Of a stretch of DNA of 29,749 nt, positions 22,267 through 29,547 are shown in pieces; position 1 is the stretch's first letter, and every line of letters starts with the position of its first letter. The notes below the pieces were generated by a model. The model searched no databases. It was not told where the DNA came from and was given only the letters and a program-made list of their open reading frames with translations. Origin of the DNA: SHAN690 sp040221375 (GTDB lineage: Bacteria > Bacteroidota > Bacteroidia > Flavobacteriales_G > Salibacteraceae); the NCBI GenBank assembly GCA_040221375.1, contig JAVKEP010000026.1, forward strand, positions 1 through 29,749, given 5' to 3'. The position numbers and the translations under genes were made by a program.

Positions 22267-25155
22267 ATGAAAAGAAATCGCATCCATATCCTTTTGATCG
22301 CATTGGTCAGTTTGATCATGATTTCCGGAAATCCCCCGTTAGAACACCCGGCCAGAGAGACGCCATTTGCGCCTGTTACCATGGATGCAACAGACAGCCT
22401 GCTCGCCACGATGGACCTGGAAGAGAAATTGACCCAGTTTTTCGTGACGCGAAACGCACATGCAGATGAAACGCACGCCCTGATCGTTCCATTCGACGCT
22501 ATCAATGAGATCGGCTTCGATGGTCGTAAATCGAACCTGTCATTGATTGGAATTGATTTAATCAATGACCCCTCCGTCTATTCCATTCTCGGCCTGCCCA
22601 AAGCACCTTTACTTTCCTCGATAAAAGACGAGAAAACGATCTATGCTTACGCATTTCAATTGGCACAAGTGCTCCGCACCAAAGGGGTTGATTTTGTCAT
22701 TGGTCCCTCCTTAGACATTGAATACAACGATGAATCGCCCTACACTTCTACCCACTCGTTTGGTGAGGATGCCACCACTGTTTCTATGAAGGCTCAGGCA
22801 TTTGTAGAAGGAATGCGCAAGGCAGGAATCATGTGTGTCGCCGGTCATTTTCCAGGGCTAGGAAATACCCTGAGAGGTGCCGATCCCAATCCACCCTTGA
22901 TCTATAGCAAGCGGAACGAAATGTACAACCGGGATTTGGTCCCGTTCAAGGCATTGATCAATCAAGGACTTCAAGGTGTGATGATGGCTTCTGCATTTGC
23001 GCCAGGGATGGACAGCTCCTTGAACACCACGGCGGCCTCCTCCATCATCGCACACAACGCCTTGAAGGATCAGCTCGGATTTCGTGGTTTGGCTTGGTGC
23101 GACCTCAGTTCTCAGAAGCAGGTAGATGAGTCCATGGTTCAAAGCATGTTTCTCGCTGGAAACGACCTTATCATTCTTTCCAATGACCTTTCATTCGGCA
23201 CGAAGGCGTTGGCTTCATTGCTCCGCGATGGCCAATTGAGCGAGCAAGAAATTGACCAGCGTTGCAAGCAAATTTTACAGCTGAAGCTATGGACGGATCG
23301 CAAGCCTCAACACGTAAGCGATGGTGTGCTGACGGATCGAATGATAAAATTGGAGGTCAAGGAGAGGCAATTGTATTCAGACGCCATCGTACTCCTCAAA
23401 AACGAAGGGGTAATTCCTTTCGAGCAACTTGATACGGCGTCTTTTGCCGTTGTAAAATTGAGCGATGGCTATCAATCCAACTTAGCCAACCTCGTTCACC
23501 GATATGCACCGGCAGACATATACCAATTAAACTACAGCGATCTAGAACAAGGGTTTCAAGCATTTGAAACCGCATGGTCCAAATACAATCACGTCATCGT
23601 CATAGCCGAGCCAACGGAGGCCGAAATCGGACGCAACCGCTTTGGGCTCAGTGAGCACGCGCAGTCGATCATTGACAGAATCGCTTCTGCAAAACGTACC
23701 ACCTTGGTCTGGAATGGAAATGCAAAAGCTTTGAGAAATGTATTGGACACTCCGCGCATGCGAGCGATGGTTCTCGGACACGAAGTAGCCAACTGGTCTG
23801 ATGACTTGAGCATTCAATCCCTTTTCGGGGGACGAGAAATCAGAGGTGAACTCAGGAGAAAAATAGACGACAGGTTCCGAGACATGGAGGTCTTGACCAC
23901 TTCAAAAACTCGACTCGCGTTTGGACTTCCTGAAGAAGTAGGCATCAACAGGTTTGACTTGAAAAAAATCGATTCCATCGCCAAAAAAGGAATCGATGAA
24001 ATGGCCTACCCAGGTTGTCAGGTATGGTTCGCCAAGGATGGAATTGTCGTGGTAGACGAAGCATACGGCCATCACACGTATCAAGGTGAACAGGCCGTAC
24101 TCAACACCGACTTATACGACTTGGCCTCCATCACTAAAATCGCAGGGTCAGCTGCTGCGCTGATGAAATTGACAGACAGAGGAGATTTCAGGCTCGACAA
24201 TCGACTTTGTGACTACTTGTCTGAATGGGTAGATACAACCGCTTACATGCAACTCAGCATGCGCGAAATATTGGCCCACCAAGCAGGCCTTACACCATGG
24301 ATTCCGTTTTATAACAAGACCGTTACCAAGGGTGTTCCTCGTTATGATGTTTACAGCTTGGCGCGCTCTGAAACTTATCCTTTGAGGGTTGCCAGGGAAT
24401 TTTACATCCGCTCCGACTATCCTGATCGGATGTTTCGTCAAATCCTAAACCACGAACTGACGGATAAGAAATATAAGTACAGCGACATCGGCTACTACTT
24501 CGCATTGCGCATCATCGAAAAACAAAGCGGACAGCGAATGGAGGAATTCTTGGATTCCGAATTCTACCGTCCCCTCGGATTGACTACCATGGGTTACCGA
24601 CCTTTAGAACGCTTCGAAAAATCGAGAATCGCACCGACGGAGTACGACCGCTATTTCAGAAACCAACTTGTACATGGCGACGTGCACGACCCAGGAGCTG
24701 CTATGCTCGGAGGTGTCGGTGGCCACGCAGGGCTCTTCTCCAATGCAAACGACCTAGGAGTGCTGATGCAGATGTACCTAAATGGAGGCCTGTATGGAGG
24801 AGAGAGCTACTTTGACTCCACTGTGATCAACGACTTCACCCGATGCCAGTTCTGCGAGAGCGACAACCGGAGGGGAGCAAGCTTTGATAAGCCACTTACG
24901 GATGGCAGCGAAGGGCCATCATGCGGCTGTACGTCACTAGATGCCTTCGGCCATCAAGGATTTACAGGTACGGTCACTTGGGCTGACCCTCAAGAGCATG
25001 TGGTCTATGTATTTCTTTCTAACCGGGTCTACCCTGATGCAAACAACAAGAAATTGCTTGAGCTCAATATCCGCACGGAGATTCAGAAGGTTTTTTACAA
25101 GGCGATTGAGAAAGGCAATGAGATTGCAGTAGGAGACCAAACTTCGATGGATTGA
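22267..25155 (+). CDS. GH3 (NagZ-like) domain fused to a class C serine hydrolase, with degenerate GH3 active site
   Basis: A 962-residue secreted protein. Signal-like N-terminus at about 1-20. A GH3 N-terminal (NagZ-like) barrel occupies about 40-340, an intermediate GH3-like C-terminal domain about 350-560, and a class C beta-lactamase/DD-peptidase-type domain about 575-930. The serine hydrolase keeps S621-x-x-K624 (LASITK), Y738-S-D740 and the H896-Q-G898 motif (GHQGFTG). The GH3 part is altered: the usual K-H-F-P-G-H-G-D-T is AGHFPGLGNT (192-201), and the later D-x-H is D206-P-N208, so the acid/base His is missing. The candidate nucleophile Asp279 (WCDLSS) remains. Known Bacteroidota fusions of this kind act in peptidoglycan or amino-sugar recycling; here only the hydrolase half looks intact. 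Confidence 0.9.
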   Translation: MKRNRIHILLIALVSLIMISGNPPLEHPARETPFAPVTMDATDSLLATMDLEEKLTQFFVTRNAHADETHALIVPFDAINEIGFDGRKSNLSLIGIDLINDPSVYSILGLPKAPLLSSIKDEKTIYAYAFQLAQVLRTKGVDFVIGPSLDIEYNDESPYTSTHSFGEDATTVSMKAQAFVEGMRKAGIMCVAGHFPGLGNTLRGADPNPPLIYSKRNEMYNRDLVPFKALINQGLQGVMMASAFAPGMDSSLNTTAASSIIAHNALKDQLGFRGLAWCDLSSQKQVDESMVQSMFLAGNDLIILSNDLSFGTKALASLLRDGQLSEQEIDQRCKQILQLKLWTDRKPQHVSDGVLTDRMIKLEVKERQLYSDAIVLLKNEGVIPFEQLDTASFAVVKLSDGYQSNLANLVHRYAPADIYQLNYSDLEQGFQAFETAWSKYNHVIVIAEPTEAEIGRNRFGLSEHAQSIIDRIASAKRTTLVWNGNAKALRNVLDTPRMRAMVLGHEVANWSDDLSIQSLFGGREIRGELRRKIDDRFRDMEVLTTSKTRLAFGLPEEVGINRFDLKKIDSIAKKGIDEMAYPGCQVWFAKDGIVVVDEAYGHHTYQGEQAVLNTDLYDLASITKIAGSAAALMKLTDRGDFRLDNRLCDYLSEWVDTTAYMQLSMREILAHQAGLTPWIPFYNKTVTKGVPRYDVYSLARSETYPLRVAREFYIRSDYPDRMFRQILNHELTDKKYKYSDIGYYFALRIIEKQSGQRMEEFLDSEFYRPLGLTTMGYRPLERFEKSRIAPTEYDRYFRNQLVHGDVHDPGAAMLGGVGGHAGLFSNANDLGVLMQMYLNGGLYGGESYFDSTVINDFTRCQFCESDNRRGASFDKPLTDGSEGPSCGCTSLDAFGHQGFTGTVTWADPQEHVVYVFLSNRVYPDANNKKLLELNIRTEIQKVFYKAIEKGNEIAVGDQTSMD

Positions 25156-25208
25156 AGCTCGAATCCCGAGATTAAAGTCGTTCATTTGTCCAGCGAAGAT
25201 TGTCCAGA

Positions 25209-26333
25209 ATGAAGATCGGAATTGTGTGTTATCCAACCTTTGGTGGTAGCGGTGTTGTTGCTACTGAACTTGGTTTAGAAATGGCTGCTCTCGGGCATGA
25301 AGTACACTTCATCACCTATTCAAGACCCGTGCGTTTGGAAAAGAATGTGCGCAATGTAAAGTACCACGAAGTAATAGTCACGGATTACCCACTGTTCGAT
25401 TATTCACCCTACGAATTAGTACTGACATCTAAACTCGTAAGCGTAGTAAAGCAGGAGGGGCTCGACATCCTACATGTGCACTACGCCATTCCACACGCAT
25501 CTGCCGCCTATATGGCGAAGAAAATATTACGCGAAGACGGGATAGATCTTCCGATCGTTTGTACGCTCCACGGAACTGACATTACCTTGGTTGGCCGTGA
25601 TGCCTCCAATGAACCTGTAATTACGTTTGCGATCAATAAAAGTGACGGGGTTACGGCGGTTTCTGAAAGCTTGAAGAAAGACACCCTCGAGCACTTCAAG
25701 GTTCGAAGACCCATCGATGTTATTCCTAACTTCATCAATCTAATTCGGTACGAAGGCCTGGAGCGAAACGAACTGCGAGATGAGTACAGCAAGGATGGAC
25801 AACCATTAATCCTTCACGTTTCCAACTTCAGAAAGGTCAAGCGGGTGCAAGACGTCGTGAAGGTCTTTGCAGGTATTCGAAATAAAGTAAACGCTTCTCT
25901 CTTGCTCGTCGGTGACGGCCCTGAACGTTACAATGTAGAGCAGCTCTGTCGAGATTTGGATGTCTGCGATGACATCCACTTTCTAGGAAAGAGCAGTAAG
26001 GTGGAACAAATCCTTGTCAATGGGGATCTTTTCATCCTTCCTTCAGAAACCGAGAGTTTTGGCCTGGCTGCATTGGAAGCGATGGCGGCTGGAATGCCGG
26101 TCATATCGACAAATTCAGGAGGATTACCAGAAGTAAATGAACACGGGTTCTCTGGGTTCTTAAGCGATGTCGGCGATGTAGAAGATATGGTTTCCAATGC
26201 GCTGGAACTGCTATCATCTGCTGAAACCTTGGCTCGGTTTAAGGTTCAAGCGAGAATGCAAGCCCAAAAATTCAGCCTACCAGAAGTGCTACCGAAGTAC
26301 ATCAAACTATATGAAGGCCTGCTTTCAGAATAA
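25209..26333 (+). CDS. bshA: N-acetyl-alpha-D-glucosaminyl L-malate synthase BshA
   Basis: A 374-residue GT4-type glycosyltransferase closely matching BshA, the first enzyme of bacillithiol synthesis: it joins GlcNAc from UDP-GlcNAc to L-malate. Seen: the N-terminal KIGIVCYPTFGGSGVVATEL, the HVHYAIPHAS and TLHGTDITLVG segments, V-S-E-S-L near 155, VGDGPER and the E-x7-E-type S-F-G-L-A-A-L-E. It starts 53 nt after the GH3/hydrolase gene. The ATG at 25209 gives the family's usual beginning. TTCATTTG, one mismatch from a -7 box, lies 20 nt before it at 25181-25188, so an internal promoter is possible. Confidence 0.92.
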   Translation: MKIGIVCYPTFGGSGVVATELGLEMAALGHEVHFITYSRPVRLEKNVRNVKYHEVIVTDYPLFDYSPYELVLTSKLVSVVKQEGLDILHVHYAIPHASAAYMAKKILREDGIDLPIVCTLHGTDITLVGRDASNEPVITFAINKSDGVTAVSESLKKDTLEHFKVRRPIDVIPNFINLIRYEGLERNELRDEYSKDGQPLILHVSNFRKVKRVQDVVKVFAGIRNKVNASLLLVGDGPERYNVEQLCRDLDVCDDIHFLGKSSKVEQILVNGDLFILPSETESFGLAALEAMAAGMPVISTNSGGLPEVNEHGFSGFLSDVGDVEDMVSNALELLSSAETLARFKVQARMQAQKFSLPEVLPKYIKLYEGLLSE

Positions 26334-26382
26334 CTTAACTCAGTTTGGAACGAAACTTGCCAAGCCATTGAAAACCCATACC

Positions 26383-26589
26383 ATGAAAAATTTCGTATTC
26401 ATCTTCACCATCGCGCTCTTTACCACTGCCTGTTCAAGTTGCTATGAGTGTTACCAGCAAATTCCATTGCTCGACGCTAACACAGGTGACACCATAGGCT
26501 ACACGACCGATACTGACGACTTTTGTACTGCCGATGCCTCTGAAGTATCAGAGCGTGAAGCAGAAGGTGCCGTGTGCGAACCTCAATAG
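26383..26589 (+). CDS. Small cysteine-rich lipoprotein with CxxCYEC motif
   Basis: A 68-residue protein with a short hydrophobic signal (MKNFVFIFTIALF) and a relaxed lipobox T-T-A-C at Cys17, so it is probably lipid-anchored. Cys17-x2-Cys20-Y-E-Cys23 begins the mature part, with further Cys48 and Cys65. The same TACxxCYEC motif recurs in the small protein at 28366-28608. The ATG at 26383 was chosen because the longer open frame only adds residues that overlap bshA. Function is unknown; metal or redox binding by the Cys cluster is possible but unproven. It is 49 nt after bshA and one nt from the stop of the convergent LON gene. Confidence 0.72.
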   Translation: MKNFVFIFTIALFTTACSSCYECYQQIPLLDANTGDTIGYTTDTDDFCTADASEVSEREAEGAVCEPQ

Positions 26590-26590
26590 A

Positions 26591-27199
26591 TCAATTGAGA
26601 ATGAAGCCGTTTTCGTAGCTCTTTTCTTGAGCCAATAAAAGGTTCAAATAGTGGATGCTCTTCGTCAGGAATTGACTTTGTCTGTCTGCCGAATCCAGTT
26701 GGATCAACTTGATTTTATCTGAACTGCTGAGTGCAATGCTGGCTGCCAAGTCTATCAAACGATAGGTCTGAATATTGGATGATAAAGGCTGGGTGCCGTA
26801 TTTCAATTTGATGTATTCGATGAACACTTCCACCAAGGCTGCGCTTGGTTTCCGGTTCAGTACTTCATTCTTCCATTCCTTCACAAACCCGCCCGGGTAA
26901 AGCTTTCCACTAAATGCTGGCTCGAATCCTTTCAATTCAGCAATCCTAAGTGCTTCTATAATCACGTCGGACTCGCCCGACTCGTATCGCTTCGTCACCT
27001 TCAACAACCTACATACACTCACGTATCCAAGGTTCGGTGCTTCATGTCCAAAGGGCAATCCAAACTCTAAACCGAGTTCTTCCACTTCTTCAAGGAGCTG
27101 TCGATAACGTGGTTCAAAAATGTGCAGAGGCATCTGCTCTCCAGGAAGAAGAAAAATGTCCAAAGGGAACAATGGAATATATAGTTGCTCTTCTTGCAT
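26591..27199 (-). CDS. LON substrate-binding domain protein
   Basis: A 202-residue cytoplasmic protein that consists only of the N-terminal LON substrate-binding (PUA-like) domain, with no AAA or peptidase domain. Typical motifs: the opening IPLFPLDIFLLPGEQMPLHI and F-E-P-R-Y-R-Q-L at about 30-37, G-L-P-F-G-H near 50. Such stand-alone proteins are common; their role is unclear, perhaps protein or ligand binding. ATG 27199 (MQEEQLYIPLFPLD) is the natural start; an upstream start (27226) would add an unlikely MAIIYVYVE. It ends convergently, one nt from the lipoprotein stop. Confidence 0.85.
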   Translation of the reverse strand: MQEEQLYIPLFPLDIFLLPGEQMPLHIFEPRYRQLLEEVEELGLEFGLPFGHEAPNLGYVSVCRLLKVTKRYESGESDVIIEALRIAELKGFEPAFSGKLYPGGFVKEWKNEVLNRKPSAALVEVFIEYIKLKYGTQPLSSNIQTYRLIDLAASIALSSSDKIKLIQLDSADRQSQFLTKSIHYLNLLLAQEKSYENGFILN

Positions 27200-27238
27200 C
27201 TCTACATAAACGTAAATTATAGCCAAAGAGTTTAGTTT

Positions 27239-28369
27239 CTAAAACAACGGCCATATCTCGGACTGGCTCAAGTAACCCCCTCGAATGGAATTGGTGAGGA
27301 TGATAGCGACCTTATTTTCCTTTTTCGACATCCAGAAATAGGAACGAAAACCCCGCCACCATCCATTGTGAAACACCATCGTATCGCCCTCAATGGGGCG
27401 AATGCGCCAACCTAATCCGTAAAACTGGCCATTGCCCGAACGAGCGGAAGGTTGCATAGCTTCCTGCAGTAATTCTTTTGACCATAGATCAGACTCCTGC
27501 ATCGCTTTGTAGAGTTTAAATAAGTCTTCTACCGAACTGTACAGGCTTTTATCACCCACCACTCCATCCAAATAAAAGGGTCGCTTTGGATCTCCATTTG
27601 GGTAATGCCCGAGCACCCTGTAGGCATCCGGAGCCTTTTGCCAAGGATCTAAGTAGTGGGTACGATGCATCCGCAGCGGTGCGAAGATCTCTTGTTGCAT
27701 GAAAAGAGGAAACGTCAATCCGCTCACTCGCTCAATCAATACGGGCAGTACCGCGTAATTAGTATTGCAATAATCAAAGCGTTTCAATGGCGGATGATAT
27801 GTTGGAACTTGCTCACATCGGACCAAGTCATATACATCATCGTTGCTCATAAACGAATCTGGATTGTTCCATAAGCTATCGGTTACGTAGATGTAGTTTC
27901 CCATCCCACTTGTGTGATTGAGAAGGCTTCTGATCGTGATTTGAGGGTCAGGGAAATCAAACAAATACGTACTAATCGGAGCGTCCAACTCGATCATGCC
28001 CTTTTCTACCAAGCGCAGTACACCCAGTGCGGTGATGGGTTTTGACAGCGACGCCAGTTGAAAAACGTCATTGGGCTCGAGGCTATCCTTTCCTTTCAAT
28101 CGGGGCTTTCCGAGCGCAAGACAGGTAATCGAATCGTTGGAAGCCATGAATAGGGTGCCGTTGAACCTTCCGCTTTCGTACAGCGAATCAAAATAATTCG
28201 CCAGCCTAGGTCGGTCGACGAATACGTTTGTTTGATTTGCTTCGATGGCTGATGCGACTGAAGGATTTTGAATGGCCGGCTCCATGCAGCCGCCTAGTGC
28301 GACGAAGATGAGCAATAAAAAACCCCGATACATCGGGGCAAAAGTCTTATAAAGGGAGAAGTTTCTCAT
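27239..28369 (-). CDS. Class C beta-lactamase-type serine hydrolase, lipoprotein
   Basis: A 376-residue lipoprotein from ATG 28369. Hydrophobic signal 15-27 with lipobox LGGC (Cys28). Active-site motifs: S107-L-S-K110 (SxxK), Y200-C-N202 (YxN) and H334-N-G336 (third motif). This fits the class C beta-lactamase/DD-peptidase family, which includes esterases and peptidases. It probably acts on cell-wall or ester substrates at the outer-membrane side. The ATG overlaps the upstream stop (ATGA) and is preceded by GGAG about 7 nt away, a Shine-Dalgarno-like site unusual for this phylum. A second in-frame ATG (28333) would still leave a signal peptide. Both starts sit in or near two hairpins, one a likely terminator. 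Confidence 0.87.
   Translation of the reverse strand: MRNFSLYKTFAPMYRGFLLLIFVALGGCMEPAIQNPSVASAIEANQTNVFVDRPRLANYFDSLYESGRFNGTLFMASNDSITCLALGKPRLKGKDSLEPNDVFQLASLSKPITALGVLRLVEKGMIELDAPISTYLFDFPDPQITIRSLLNHTSGMGNYIYVTDSLWNNPDSFMSNDDVYDLVRCEQVPTYHPPLKRFDYCNTNYAVLPVLIERVSGLTFPLFMQQEIFAPLRMHRTHYLDPWQKAPDAYRVLGHYPNGDPKRPFYLDGVVGDKSLYSSVEDLFKLYKAMQESDLWSKELLQEAMQPSARSGNGQFYGLGWRIRPIEGDTMVFHNGWWRGFRSYFWMSKKENKVAIILTNSIRGGYLSQSEIWPLF
28317..28338 (-). terminator. Intrinsic-terminator-like hairpin inside the serine hydrolase gene's first codons
   Basis: On the minus strand CCCCGA (complement of 28333-28338) and TCGGGG (complement of 28323-28328) form a perfect 6-bp GC-rich stem with a tetraloop, immediately followed by six T (complement of 28317-28322). 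It begins 28 nt after the cysteine-rich gene's stop, which would be a normal place for a terminator, but it is inside the open serine hydrolase frame. Confidence 0.55.
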
Positions 28370-28380
28370 TTAACTTCTCC
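28355..28380 (-). promoter_or_regulatory. Hairpin carrying the serine hydrolase start codon and SD-like site
   Basis: A perfect 9-bp stem, GGAGAAGTT with AACTTCTCC, has an 8-nt loop containing the ATGA stop/start overlap. The SD-like GGAG is in the stem and the ATG in the loop, so folding could limit initiation at the serine hydrolase. It lies 16 nt before the terminator-like hairpin. Confidence 0.4.
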
Positions 28381-28608
28381 ACAAGAACAATTGAATTCAA
28401 AATCACCAAATTCAGATTCACAACGGGCTTGATAATGCTCAAAATCCTTCTTTCCTCCACAAATCTCGGGGTACTCGTACACAGCTACATTGTCATCGTC
28501 GAGTGCCGTACACTCATAGCATTTCTTGCATGCCGTCGTACCATATATCAAGTCAGAAACACCTATATTACTTCCAATTCTATTAATTGCATTCGTAAGT
28601 TTTCTCAA
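28366..28608 (-). CDS. Small cysteine-rich protein with CxxCYEC motif
   Basis: An 80-codon protein with seven Cys (27, 30, 33, 50, 63, 74, 76). TTACKKCYEC (residues 24-33) matches the TTACSSCYEC of the lipoprotein at 26383-26589, but the hydrophobic signal expected before it is absent; its N-terminus (MRKLTNAINRIGSNIG) is polar. The start is a TTG at 28608, or less likely a later one. Either it is a cytoplasmic relative or the signal sequence was lost. It is 21 nt after the MauE/DoxX-thioredoxin gene and its stop overlaps the serine hydrolase start by 4 nt. The function is unknown. Confidence 0.62.
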   Translation of the reverse strand: MRKLTNAINRIGSNIGVSDLIYGTTACKKCYECTALDDDNVAVYEYPEICGGKKDFEHYQARCESEFGDFEFNCSCGEVK

Positions 28609-28629
28609 CGCGAGTTTCGCTAAGATAGT

Positions 28630-29547
28630 TTAGTCCAGATCGAGGAGTTCATTCAATAAACGAATATTCACATCCCTTCCTTTCCATTTTTTCGTAACCG
28701 TGCCTTCTTCTAAATAAAGTACCGACGGAAAGGTGCCGTCAATCGCTCCAATCAATTCTCGGTCTTTCGTCCGAACATACTTGAAAGATTGTATTCCAGT
28801 CTCTTGAACAAAATACGCAACGCCGGCCTCTTGCCCAACGATGATGATGCGCAAATTGTCCTCAACGGATGCTGGATTTAATGTTGCTATGAATGAGCTC
28901 AGTTGCGCGCAATGAATGCAGCTTGAGAGCATCACAACCACGGTCTTATTTCCTTCATCCAATGGAGATTCCGCTTCGAACGACGTCCGACTCAAGAGCT
29001 CGAGATCCAGCTGAAAATCTGCGTCCTTCGAAAATTCTGGCAACGGCTCAATCAATAAGAGCACAGGGATGGCCAAGGACGCGAGCAAGGGACCCGCCAC
29101 CTTCAAATGAAGTGAAGAAGCCCACTGCACCCTCACCAATAGTAGACTTCCAATCATCATGAACCCTAGGTTCTTAACGATGCTAGATGGACCATCCAAT
29201 GGCAGAAGTTCGCCAAAGCATCCACAGTCGGCGTCGCCCTCTCCTCGGATGATTTGATAGGCCAAAAATACTTGGAAAGCAGTTAAGAGAAGCAAACTCG
29301 CTACGAGCGAACGCTTCAATTGATAGCCGCTAAACATAAACACGCCAAGTCCAAATTCGATCAGCAACAACGTACGCGAAAACACCGGGACCATGTCCCA
29401 AGAAATGCCCGCTTGATGCACGAGGATTAGCTCAAAATAATCCAGCGGAAACAGCTTCATCACGGCCGATGCGATGAACAATACGCCGTATACCATCCGA
29501 ATGAATGGAAAGCTCTTTTCTAGTCCTGAAGTGTAATGTTCTTTCAA
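28630..29547 (-). CDS. MauE/DoxX-like membrane protein fused to a thioredoxin-like domain
   Basis: A 305-residue inner-membrane protein. About four or five membrane segments cover residues 18-170, with the DoxX/MauE-type C-G-C-F-G at 108-112. A thioredoxin-like domain follows (about 180-305) with the C-x-x-C motif C210-I-H-C213 and the cis-proline-like T-F-P-S-V near 270. Related proteins take part in thiol exchange or disulfide handling across the membrane; the partner is not known. The start is a TTG: an in-frame TAG lies two codons upstream and the next ATG is inside the first membrane segment. It heads a run with the cysteine-rich and serine-hydrolase genes. The first 38 nt are repeated inverted at the right end of the window. 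Confidence 0.83.
   Translation of the reverse strand: MKEHYTSGLEKSFPFIRMVYGVLFIASAVMKLFPLDYFELILVHQAGISWDMVPVFSRTLLLIEFGLGVFMFSGYQLKRSLVASLLLLTAFQVFLAYQIIRGEGDADCGCFGELLPLDGPSSIVKNLGFMMIGSLLLVRVQWASSLHLKVAGPLLASLAIPVLLLIEPLPEFSKDADFQLDLELLSRTSFEAESPLDEGNKTVVVMLSSCIHCAQLSSFIATLNPASVEDNLRIIIVGQEAGVAYFVQETGIQSFKYVRTKDRELIGAIDGTFPSVLYLEEGTVTKKWKGRDVNIRLLNELLDLD

Noticed and set aside
25155..25208. Small hairpin CTCG-CGAG between the GH3 fusion and bshA as a terminator
   Set aside because: The stem has only four pairs and no T-run follows; the genes are probably read together or bshA has its own promoter.
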